This document shows, piece after piece, positions 17,532 through 25,478 of a DNA stretch of 64,000 nucleotides (positions are counted from its first letter, which is position 1; every line of letters begins with the position of its first letter). Below the pieces are notes generated by a model, which saw only the letters and a list, made by a program, of their open reading frames with translations, was not told the origin of the DNA and did no database searches. Source of the stretch: Pseudomonadota bacterium (lineage in GTDB: Bacteria > Pseudomonadota > Gammaproteobacteria > Burkholderiales > JABEVD01); contig JAJZTQ010000001.1 of the NCBI GenBank assembly GCA_021848825.1, positions 62,001-126,000 on the forward strand. Direction: 5' to 3'. The position numbers were made by a program, and so were the translations under genes.

Positions 17532-18220
17532 GCTCTCAGCAGGAATACGGTGGGTCTCTTGCCGATTTCCGCCTTCTGCCATGCCGAGACCGGCTTCGTC
17601 AGGATCGACTCGGTTTCCAGCGTGACATCCGTCGCGAGGCAGAGCAGGGTGCCCTCGCTGCATGCGCAGAGCAGGGCATCGAGAAGCTTGCCGTTGCGGT
17701 AAGGGGTCTCGATGAAGATCTGGGTTTCCTTCAGGTCTTTCGATTCCTTTTCCATTTTCCTGATCTTTTTCGCGAGCTCTTCCTTTTCTACAGGAAGATA
17801 GCCATGGAAGCGGAAGCGCTGCCCGCCCAGCCCTGATGCCATCAATGCGAGCAGGATGGAGGAAGGACCGGCAAGCGGAACGACCCTGATGCCGTGCTCG
17901 TGCGCGAGCGCCACGAGATCGGCGCCGGGGTCCGCCACTGCGGGGCATCCCGCTTCGGAAATCAGCCCAGCGTCCTTTCCCTTCAGGAGCGGTTCGAGCA
18001 GGGTTTCGATTTCTTTCGTGTGTTCATCCAGAACATGCATCTCCAGTTGCTGAAGCGGGATTTTCATGCCGGCGAGCTTCAGGAAATGCCTTGCAGTCTT
18101 GGGATGCTCGACGATGAATACGGAAAGATCCCGGATTCGCTCGATCACGCCTTCCGGCAATATCCCGCGGATGTCGCTTTCTCCGAGCGGGGAAGGAATG
18201 AGGTAGAGTGTGCCTTTCAT
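17528..18220 (-). CDS. SAM-dependent methyltransferase, RsmI/tetrapyrrole-methylase family
   Basis: The 230-residue protein opens with GTLYLIPSPLGE, has the family hallmark SEAGCPAVADPGADLV and then VVPLAGPSSILLALMASGLGG, and FIETPYRNGKLLDALL in the C-terminal domain. This is the short RsmI-like paralogue seen in many beta- and gammaproteobacteria; canonical RsmI 2'-O-methylates C1402 of 16S rRNA, and the paralogue's substrate is not settled. The ATG at 18220 aligns with the family start; the upstream M at 18256 does not. It is divergent from hpf. Confidence 0.85.
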   Translation of the reverse strand: MKGTLYLIPSPLGESDIRGILPEGVIERIRDLSVFIVEHPKTARHFLKLAGMKIPLQQLEMHVLDEHTKEIETLLEPLLKGKDAGLISEAGCPAVADPGADLVALAHEHGIRVVPLAGPSSILLALMASGLGGQRFRFHGYLPVEKEELAKKIRKMEKESKDLKETQIFIETPYRNGKLLDALLCACSEGTLLCLATDVTLETESILTKPVSAWQKAEIGKRPTVFLLRA

Positions 18221-18306
18221 CGGGCGAAAGATAGAGCAAATGCGTTCGGCTGGCAAGCTTGAATTCGAGGCGTTTGTGCCCTAGAAAAGGATTAAGGAGG
18301 TGGAAT

Positions 18307-18834
18307 ATGCAAAGGCCGCTTCAAATCACCATCAGGGACATTCCGGAGTCCGAGGCGATCGATGCCCATATCCGGGAAAAGGTCGAAAAGCTCGAACAGT
18401 ATTATCCTCATATCGTCGGCTGCCACGTCGTCGTCGAAATGCCGCACAAGCACAGACATCAGGGCAAGCTTTACAACATCAGGATCGAAATCAAGGTGCC
18501 GGGAGGGGATGTCGTCATCAACCGCGATCTTGCCGAGGACATCTATGTCGCGCTTCGGGACGCATTCGACGCTGCGAACCGCGGCTTGGAGGATTACGGC
18601 AGGAAGCAGCGGGGAGACGTCAAGCATCACGAATCGCTTTACCGGGGAACAGTCACCAAGCTTTTCGAGGAAGGATACGGCTTCATCGAAACCAGAGAGG
18701 GGGACGAAATCTATTTCCACAGGGAAAACGTTGCGAACCCGGATTTCGACAAGATTGCCTTGGGCGACGAGGTCCAGTTCATACTGGAACCGGCTGGGGA
18801 CGGCATGCAGGCGAAACGCGTCAGCAGGCGCTGA
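18307..18834 (+). CDS. hpf: ribosome hibernation (HPF/RaiA) domain fused to cold-shock domain
   Basis: Residues 1-105 form an S30AE (HPF/YfiA) domain, beginning with PLQITIRDIPESEAID and ending with LEDYGRKQRG. Residues about 112-172 form an OB-fold cold-shock domain with the nucleic-acid motifs GYGFIET and IYFHREN. S30AE proteins sit in the decoding centre and silence ribosomes; the added CSD would give RNA binding. The ATG at 18307 has an exact AAGGAGGTG six bases upstream, so translation should be strong. The TGA overlaps the ATG of the RNase Z-like gene (TGATG at 18832-18836). Confidence 0.92.
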   Translation: MQRPLQITIRDIPESEAIDAHIREKVEKLEQYYPHIVGCHVVVEMPHKHRHQGKLYNIRIEIKVPGGDVVINRDLAEDIYVALRDAFDAANRGLEDYGRKQRGDVKHHESLYRGTVTKLFEEGYGFIETREGDEIYFHRENVANPDFDKIALGDEVQFILEPAGDGMQAKRVSRR

Positions 18835-19814
18835 TGCGCCCCCTATTCCAGGCCGAGCTCGTCAACGGAGATACCGGGGATCCTGCCTTGTTCGTCGATT
18901 TCCTTTTCATGAACAGGGCGATCCTGATCGATCTGGGAGACCTCTCCCTTCTTTCGCCGAAGAAAATCCTGAGGCTCCACGCAGTCTTCGTATCCCATAC
19001 CCACATGGATCACTTCGTCGGCTTCGACAGGCTGCTCAGGATATTTCTGGGCAGGGAAAAGAAACTCGCTCTTTTCGGACCGCCGGGCTTCATCAGCCAG
19101 GTGACAGCCAAGCTTTCCGCCTACACCTGGAATCTCGTCGAAAACTATTCGGCCAACCTTTTGCTGATGGTGAACGAACTCCATCCTGACGGAAAATGCG
19201 AGAAGGCGAGCTTCGAGAGCAGGAGGAAATTCATCCCCGATCTGCTCGGATCATCGATGATTCATGACGGGCTGCTTGTGGAGGAGACTTTCTACAGGAT
19301 CAGGTTCGCTTTCCTGGATCACGCCATTCCCTGCCTGGCATTTTGCATAGAGGAAAAGTCCCATGCCAATGTCTGGAAGAACAGGCTTGAAGAACTCGGA
19401 CTTTCTACCGGGCCCTGGCTCAGGAAATTCAGGGAGGCGGTGCTGAGACACGAGCCGGACGATACGCCGATTTTCGCAGGAGAGAGGGAAATGAAGCTCG
19501 GGGAGCTGTGGTCCGTCGTCAGGATCGTGCCGGGGCAGAAGATCAGCTATGTCACCGATGCGGCATACAGCGAAGCGAACATCGAAAGGATCGTCGCGCT
19601 TGCCGACTGTTCAGACAGCCTTTTCATCGAGGCGATGTTTCTGCATGAGGACGGAAAGCATGCTGCAGAAAAGCATCATCTCACCGCATGGCAGGCAGGG
19701 CAATTGGGCAGATTGGCGCGTGCGAAAGCGATCGTTCCCTTCCATTTTTCGCCCAGATATGCCGGGAAGGAACTGCTGTTGAGAAGGGAAGCGCAGGCGG
19801 CATTCAGCCCTTGA
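18834..19814 (+). CDS. metallo-beta-lactamase-fold protein, RNase Z-like
   Basis: The 326-residue protein has the metal motif VSHTHMDHFVG (HxHxDH, about residues 58-63), a downstream Asp ligand in SYVTDAAYSE, and a C-terminal HHLTAWQAGQLGRLA plus FHFSPRY, which match the RNase Z/ElaC group. RNase Z trims tRNA 3' ends; the encoded CCA in the local tRNAs would make that role less essential, so it may act on other RNAs. Translation is coupled to hpf by a TGATG overlap. The stop overlaps rtcB (convergent) by 11 bases. Confidence 0.85.
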   Translation: MRPLFQAELVNGDTGDPALFVDFLFMNRAILIDLGDLSLLSPKKILRLHAVFVSHTHMDHFVGFDRLLRIFLGREKKLALFGPPGFISQVTAKLSAYTWNLVENYSANLLLMVNELHPDGKCEKASFESRRKFIPDLLGSSMIHDGLLVEETFYRIRFAFLDHAIPCLAFCIEEKSHANVWKNRLEELGLSTGPWLRKFREAVLRHEPDDTPIFAGEREMKLGELWSVVRIVPGQKISYVTDAAYSEANIERIVALADCSDSLFIEAMFLHEDGKHAAEKHHLTAWQAGQLGRLARAKAIVPFHFSPRYAGKELLLRREAQAAFSP

Positions 19815-21207
19815 TGCAGATCTTCGGCGAAAGATGGGCGACTCGTCTGGCAAGATTCGCGCTTTCCGTGTCCAATGCCACCCTGTCCACGTCCTTGTAG
19901 GCGCCGGGGGCCTCTTCGGCCGCGCCGCGCATCGATCGGGTCTTGATCAGGATCCCCCTGCGAGCCAGTTCGTCTATCAGGCTCCTGCCGTTCCAGCGCT
20001 TCAATGCCTGCTTCCTGCTCATCGCGCGGCCTGCGCCATGGCTTGCCGAGGCGAAAGCGGGATTGCCCCCGTTCCCTGCCAGGATGTAGGAACCGGTGCC
20101 CATGCTTCCGCCTATGATGACGGGTTGTCCTGCCGCCTGGTATCTTTCCGGCAGATCGGGATGATGGGGGGGAAATGCCCGGGTCGCGCCCTTCCTGTGG
20201 ATGTGGAGTTTTCTTTCCCTGCCGTCGACCATGTGCCGCTCCACCTTGCAGGTGTTGTGGCTGACGTCGAAAAGCGTCTCGAGCTTCGAGCCGGGAATGA
20301 CGCTTTTGAAAGTCTCCCTCGTCAGATGAGCCAGGATCTGCCTGTTTGCAAGCGCGATATTGATGGCCGAATTCATCGCGCCCAGGTAGCGCCGCCCTTC
20401 CTCCGAAAGGATAGGCGCGCAGGCGAGTTCCCTGTCCGGGAGAATCAGCCCTAGCCTTTTTGCAGCCTTGGCAAGCTCGATGAGGTAATCGGTGCCGATC
20501 TGGTGCCCGAGCCCCCTCGATCCGCAATGGATGGAAACGAGCGCTTTCCCTTTCTCCAGGCCGAATGCAGCCGCGGCATCCCTGTCGAAGATTTCGTCGA
20601 CGATCTGGATTTCTAGGTAATGGTTGCCTGAGCCCAGTGTGCCCATCTCGCCGAGTTGCCTGTTCTTAGCATGCGCTGAAACGCATTCAGGTAGCGCGCC
20701 CTCTATTTTCCCCTTCTCCTCGACATATTCGAGATCGTCCTTTTCGCCGTATCCCGATTCGACAGCCCAGAGCGCGCCTTCTCTCATGACCCTCCCCAGC
20801 TCGGCAACGGAAAGCCTGATCTTCCCTTCTTCCCCCACCCCTGCGGGGATGCTTCTGAAAAGGGCGTCCGCGAGCGGCTTCATGTGGCTTTCGATGTCTT
20901 CCGAATGGAGATTCGTCCTGATGCAGCGTATCCCGCATGAAATGTCGAATCCGACGCCGCCTGCGGAGATGATGCCGCCTTCTTCGGCATCGAATGCCGC
21001 CACCCCGCCTATGGGGAAGCCGTAGCCCCAGTGGGCGTCAGGCATGGTCATGGCTTTTCCGACCAGACCCGGAAGGCTTGCCACATTGGTGATCTGCTCC
21101 AACACCTTCTCGTCCATTTCCGAAATGAGCTCCCTGCTGCCGAAGAGAATGGCCCCATCCGTCTGCCAGGCATCCCGGCTGAGCATTTTGAGTCTGCTGA
21201 TGTCCAT
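19804..21207 (-). CDS. rtcB: RNA-splicing ligase RtcB
   Basis: RtcB joins RNA 2',3'-cyclic phosphate (or 3'-phosphate) ends to 5'-OH ends using GTP and Mn2+. The 467-residue product has the family motifs AMTMPDAHWGYGFPIGGVAA, GGVGFDISCGIRCIRTNL with the metal-binding Cys, HCGSRGLGHQIGTDYL, and SHGAGRAMSR near the site of the guanylylated His. It lies two bases downstream of archease, its activating factor, in an operon that starts with nrdJ. No RtcR-type regulator gene is adjacent. Confidence 0.96.
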   Translation of the reverse strand: MDISRLKMLSRDAWQTDGAILFGSRELISEMDEKVLEQITNVASLPGLVGKAMTMPDAHWGYGFPIGGVAAFDAEEGGIISAGGVGFDISCGIRCIRTNLHSEDIESHMKPLADALFRSIPAGVGEEGKIRLSVAELGRVMREGALWAVESGYGEKDDLEYVEEKGKIEGALPECVSAHAKNRQLGEMGTLGSGNHYLEIQIVDEIFDRDAAAAFGLEKGKALVSIHCGSRGLGHQIGTDYLIELAKAAKRLGLILPDRELACAPILSEEGRRYLGAMNSAINIALANRQILAHLTRETFKSVIPGSKLETLFDVSHNTCKVERHMVDGRERKLHIHRKGATRAFPPHHPDLPERYQAAGQPVIIGGSMGTGSYILAGNGGNPAFASASHGAGRAMSRKQALKRWNGRSLIDELARRGILIKTRSMRGAAEEAPGAYKDVDRVALDTESANLARRVAHLSPKICIKG

Positions 21208-21209
21208 GT

Positions 21210-21620
21210 CTACACGTCCACGATGCAGCGCGCTTCCCAGATGCCGTATTCCTGCTTCACTGAAAGGCAGGTCAAAGTGGCGCCCTTGACTTCGACCCCC
21301 CGCGTCATGTTTTCACGCCAGGGTTCGCCTTCGGCTTCCCCATGCCAGAGATTGTCTTTTCTTTCCAGGCTGAAACGGCAGAAGGCGAGCCCTGCGCTTT
21401 TCGCCTCGTAGATGAGCCTGTTGAGCCACATGACGAAGGCGAATTCGATGTCGTTTTCCGAAAAATCGAAGACCGTCTTTTTTTTCGGCTCGATTTCCGA
21501 AAGATCGGACTGGATCGCAAAGAGCGCCATCGCCGCAGCCTCGAAGGCTTCCTCCATGGTCTTTCCAGATCCAGATATGCCGATGTCGGCATCGTGCTCG
21601 AAATAACCATATTCACCCAT
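21210..21620 (-). CDS. archease (RtcB activator)
   Basis: The 136-residue protein matches archease: GYFEHDADIGISGSG at the N-terminus with conserved acidic residues for Mn2+, LYE/LIYEAKSAG in the middle, and EVKGATLTCLSV with IWEARCIVDV at the end. Archease helps RtcB become guanylylated and turn over. The ATG at 21620 overlaps the nrdJ stop (ATGA), so the two are translationally coupled, and rtcB follows after two bases. The longer frame extending into nrdJ is not used. Confidence 0.9.
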   Translation of the reverse strand: MGEYGYFEHDADIGISGSGKTMEEAFEAAAMALFAIQSDLSEIEPKKKTVFDFSENDIEFAFVMWLNRLIYEAKSAGLAFCRFSLERKDNLWHGEAEGEPWRENMTRGVEVKGATLTCLSVKQEYGIWEARCIVDV

Positions 21621-23329
21621 CAGTCTGCTTCCCGCTCGACGGAACAGCAATGCGCCTTTTCGATCAGAACCTGACCCGTGACGGGATTCGGCCTGAATGC
21701 CGTGCATCCCTTGAGCCCGAGATCGTAGGCTTTGTCGTAGAGGGAGGCGAACGATTCGAAATCCTGTTCCGCCGGGACATTGACTGTCTTCGATATGGCG
21801 TTGTCCACATGTTCCTGCAACGCCGCCTGCATCAGGAGCTGCCTTTCCGGGGGAACATCCTTCGACGTCACGAAACAGGGAGGCAGAGGCGCCTTTCCGT
21901 ACAGGCTGAAGGCGTAGTCCGAAACCTGCACCGTCTCGATCTTGCCGTCAGCCTGCCTGATGTTTCTCTCGTATTCGAAAGCATAGACGGGTTCGAGGCC
22001 GCTCGATATGTTTCCCGCGAAGAGGCTGATCGTGCCCGTCGGGGCGATCGCGGTGAGGTGGCTGTTCCTGATGCCGTATTTTGCGATGCCCTGCCTGATT
22101 TCTTCCGGAAGCCTCCCGACGAATTCGCCTTCCAGGTACGCCGGGCCGAAAAGGGGGAATGCCCCCTTTTCTTCAGCCAGCTCGATCGAAGCTTCGTAGG
22201 CCGATTCCTTGATCGCTTTCATGATGTCTTGTGATGCTTGCAGCGCATCCTTTTCGCCGTATTTCAGCCCCAGCATGATGAGGGCGTCGGCAAGCCCGGT
22301 TATCCCGAGTCCTATCCTTCTTGACGATCTTGCGACTTCTTTCTGTTTCGACAGCGGAAAATGGGAGAGTTCGTAGACATTGTCTAGCATCCTGACGGCG
22401 ATCGCAGCCGTCCTTTTCATGCCCGAGAAATCGATTTCGGCTTTTTCTGTGAAGGGATTTCTGACGAAGCGGGTGAGATTGATCGAACCCAGGTCGCATG
22501 CGCCATAGGGAGGCAGCGGGATTTCGCCGCAGGGATTGGTTGCGCTGATCGTCTCGCAATAGCCGAGATTGTCCATCCTCCTCACGCGGTCGATGAAAAT
22601 GACGCCCGGCTCTGCGCAATCGTAGGCGGCGCGCATGATGCTCTCCCAAAGCGTTCTCGCCTTCATTTTACTGAATATTTTCCCGTTTTCGGGAAAGCGG
22701 AGCGCCCATTCGCCGTCTGCGCGCATGCTGCGGATGAATTCGTCCGTGACGAGAACGGAAAGATTGAAATGCCTGAGCATCGAGGCATCGCGCTTGGCAT
22801 CGACGAATCCGAGAATGTCCGGATGGTCAATCCGCAAGGTCGCCATCATCGCCCCTCGTCTCGCGCCTGTCGAGAGGATGGTGCCGCACATGCTGTCCCA
22901 TATCTTCATGAAGGAAACGGGGCCTGATGCGATCATGCCCACTCCCTTCGCAGGGATGCCGTAAGGTCTCAGGGTGGAGAAATCGTATCCGACGCCGCCT
23001 CCCTGCTGCATCGTGATCGCCCCTTCCTTCAGGGAATCGAAGATGCCCGTGAGGGAATCGTCGATTCTGCCCATCACGAAGCAGTTGAAGAGCGTGACCC
23101 TGTGTTTCGTTCCCGCGCCTGCCTGGATTCTTCCGCCCGGAAGGAAGGCAAAATTCTCGAGAACGGAATAGAATTCGGATTCATGCCCGGCATCCTGGCC
23201 TGTCCCAGCCAGGGCATGCGCAATGCGATGCCAGGTATCCTCCAGGGAATTGTCGAGACAGACGCCTTCATCGCGCCAGCGGTATTTCGCATTCCAGATT
23301 CTGTCCGAGATGGTCGAGCGTTGTGACAT
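21620..23329 (-). CDS. nrdJ: adenosylcobalamin-dependent ribonucleotide reductase (class II)
   Basis: The 569-residue protein is a short class II ribonucleotide reductase that makes deoxyribonucleotides with adenosylcobalamin and no oxygen-dependent radical subunit. Visible signatures: FLPGGRIQAGAG, TLFNCFVMG (redox Cys), QQGGGVGYDFSTLRP, the active-site NPCGEIPLPPYGACDLGSINL region, and APTGTISLFAG. The C-terminus GCTAFRPNPVTGQVLIEKAHCC is typical of the B12 type. The start lies eight bases from the divergent relA start. Grouping with archease and rtcB through an ATGA overlap is notable. Confidence 0.93.
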   Translation of the reverse strand: MSQRSTISDRIWNAKYRWRDEGVCLDNSLEDTWHRIAHALAGTGQDAGHESEFYSVLENFAFLPGGRIQAGAGTKHRVTLFNCFVMGRIDDSLTGIFDSLKEGAITMQQGGGVGYDFSTLRPYGIPAKGVGMIASGPVSFMKIWDSMCGTILSTGARRGAMMATLRIDHPDILGFVDAKRDASMLRHFNLSVLVTDEFIRSMRADGEWALRFPENGKIFSKMKARTLWESIMRAAYDCAEPGVIFIDRVRRMDNLGYCETISATNPCGEIPLPPYGACDLGSINLTRFVRNPFTEKAEIDFSGMKRTAAIAVRMLDNVYELSHFPLSKQKEVARSSRRIGLGITGLADALIMLGLKYGEKDALQASQDIMKAIKESAYEASIELAEEKGAFPLFGPAYLEGEFVGRLPEEIRQGIAKYGIRNSHLTAIAPTGTISLFAGNISSGLEPVYAFEYERNIRQADGKIETVQVSDYAFSLYGKAPLPPCFVTSKDVPPERQLLMQAALQEHVDNAISKTVNVPAEQDFESFASLYDKAYDLGLKGCTAFRPNPVTGQVLIEKAHCCSVEREAD

Positions 23330-23337
23330 AATGGCGT

Positions 23338-25440
23338 ATGGTTACAGTCACTATACCCCGTGAAAGCACGGGTCTTTCCGGCTGGCTGGAATCCCTCTCG
23401 GATCGCTACAGCCCGCAGGAAATCGAATCGATACAACAGGCCGCCCTGATCGCTGCAAGATCGGACATGCTCCTTGAAAGCGGAGAAACTGCCTTCGATC
23501 ATGCCATTCAGGTTGCTTCAATGCTAGCAGGGATGCAGCTGGATGGCGAGACGATTCTGGCAGGACTTCTGCTCCATTCAGGAGAGCATCCTGAAAAGGA
23601 AGGGGTGAAGCGCCTCGTCGAAGGCGTGATGCGCTTTTCCTCCTTCGACAGGATGGGATCCGAAAACGGGGATCTCGAGGGGCTGAGGAAGATGCTTCTC
23701 GCCATCGTCGACGATATCCGGGTGGTGCTGATCAAGCTTGCGGACGAGCTGCAGAGCCTCCGTCATCTCGCTGCATCGGAAGATAGGGAAAGAAGGCTGA
23801 AGGCCGCCATCGAGACGAGGGACATCTATGCGCCGCTCGCAAACAGGCTGGGCATCTGGCAGATCAAATGGGAACTGGAGGATCTTTCATTCCGCATACT
23901 GGAGCCTGAAATATACCGGAAAATCGCCAAGCTTCTCGACGAGAAGCGGCTGGATCGGGAAAAATTCATCGAGACGGCTGTCTCCGAACTGAAGGAAGCG
24001 CTCGAGGGGGCGGGAATTGACGGCGAGATTTCAGGGCGGCCCAAGCATATCTACAGCATCTACAAGAAAATGCAGAGGAAGAACCTCGGCTTCGAGGGCA
24101 TTTACGATGTCAGGGCGATCAGGGTGCTGGTCAGGGACATGAAGGACTGTTATGCCGTGCTGGGCATCGTCCATGACATCTGGATCCCCATCCCGGGAGA
24201 GTTCGACGACTATATCGCGAAGCCGAAGGAGAACGGCTACAGCTCGCTTCATACCGGCGTGCTCGGGCCGGAAGGCAAGGCGCTGGAAGTGCAGATCAGG
24301 ACCGTCGACATGCACAGATCTTCCGAAATGGGGATTGCAGCCCACTGGCATTACAAGGAAGGAGGAAGGCGCGATTTCAGGTTCGAGGAAAAGCTTATGC
24401 TGCTCCGCAAGCTTCTGGGCTGGCAGCAGGAGCTGGGCGAATCCTCGAATCTTCCCGAGGGGATCCGGGAGGGGCTTTTCAGGGATGCCATCTATGTGCT
24501 GACGCCGCAGGGCAAGGTCATCGATCTGCCGAAGGACGGGACCCCTGTCGATTTTGCCTACCATGTCCATACGGCGCTAGGCCACAGGTGCCGGGGCGCG
24601 AGAGTGGATGGCGCCATCGTTCCGCTCAATACGCCGCTGAAAACCGGTCAGCGGGTCGAGATCATCGCAGCGAAGGAAGGGGGGCCGAGCCTCGACTGGC
24701 TCAATCCGGAACAGGGTTTCGTCAGAAGCGGCCGGGCGCGGGCGAAGATCAGGCAATGGTTCAACAGCCGCAATGCCGAATCGAGCCTCGCCCAGGGCAG
24801 GCATTTTCTCGAGAAGGAATTGAAGCGGGCAGGAAGAAGCGGGATATCGCTCGACAAGATGGCTTCGCACTTCAAGTTCCATAAGCTCGAGGATTTCCTG
24901 ATGGAATCCGGAAGGGGGAACATCAGCCGCCGTCAGATCCAGTCCTTCCTGCGAGAGGAAGTCGAAGCGCCGCAAAAGACGCCTGCATTGAAAAGCAGAA
25001 CGGCAAAGGGTTCGGGGGAAGTGCTCGTGGTCGGGGTGGACAAGCTCATGACCGTTCTTGCGAAATGCTGCAAGCCCATGCCGCCTGACGAGATCGTCGG
25101 GTTCGTCTCGAGGGGGAAGGGGGTGGTGATCCACCGCAAGAGCTGCATCAACGTCCCGCATCTAGACCAGGCGAGACTGCTGGAAGCGCAATGGGGCATG
25201 TCCGCAGGGAAATTCCCCGCCGAAATCCAGATAACGGCTTCCGACAGGCAAGGCCTGCTTCGGGACATTTCGGATATTCTGGCGAGAGAACGTGTCAACG
25301 TGACTGCAACCAGGACAATGAGCAGCAGGGAAAACGCGAACATGCGTTTCACGCTCGAAGTATCCGATCTTGCCGAACTTCGAAGGCTGCTCTCGATGAT
25401 CGGGGACGTGCCGGGTGTTGTACAGGCATCGCGGCGATAG
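23338..25440 (+). CDS. relA: (p)ppGpp synthetase RelA
   Basis: The 700-residue protein has a RelA/SpoT layout: pseudo-hydrolase domain (about 40-170), synthetase domain (GRPKHIYSIYKKMQRK, YDVRAIRVLV, DYIAKPKENGYSSLHT), TGS (about 385-445), a zinc-finger-type Cys motif AKCCKPMPPDEIVGF and a C-terminal ACT domain. The hydrolase HD motif reads LLLHSGEH rather than LLHD, so hydrolysis is probably lost and this is the ribosome-associated synthetase, not SpoT. The ATG lies eight bases from the divergent nrdJ start; the two promoters must overlap. Confidence 0.95.
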   Translation: MVTVTIPRESTGLSGWLESLSDRYSPQEIESIQQAALIAARSDMLLESGETAFDHAIQVASMLAGMQLDGETILAGLLLHSGEHPEKEGVKRLVEGVMRFSSFDRMGSENGDLEGLRKMLLAIVDDIRVVLIKLADELQSLRHLAASEDRERRLKAAIETRDIYAPLANRLGIWQIKWELEDLSFRILEPEIYRKIAKLLDEKRLDREKFIETAVSELKEALEGAGIDGEISGRPKHIYSIYKKMQRKNLGFEGIYDVRAIRVLVRDMKDCYAVLGIVHDIWIPIPGEFDDYIAKPKENGYSSLHTGVLGPEGKALEVQIRTVDMHRSSEMGIAAHWHYKEGGRRDFRFEEKLMLLRKLLGWQQELGESSNLPEGIREGLFRDAIYVLTPQGKVIDLPKDGTPVDFAYHVHTALGHRCRGARVDGAIVPLNTPLKTGQRVEIIAAKEGGPSLDWLNPEQGFVRSGRARAKIRQWFNSRNAESSLAQGRHFLEKELKRAGRSGISLDKMASHFKFHKLEDFLMESGRGNISRRQIQSFLREEVEAPQKTPALKSRTAKGSGEVLVVGVDKLMTVLAKCCKPMPPDEIVGFVSRGKGVVIHRKSCINVPHLDQARLLEAQWGMSAGKFPAEIQITASDRQGLLRDISDILARERVNVTATRTMSSRENANMRFTLEVSDLAELRRLLSMIGDVPGVVQASRR

Positions 25441-25478
25441 GATAAGATTGCGATTGTAGAATTCTATTCAACTGCAAG

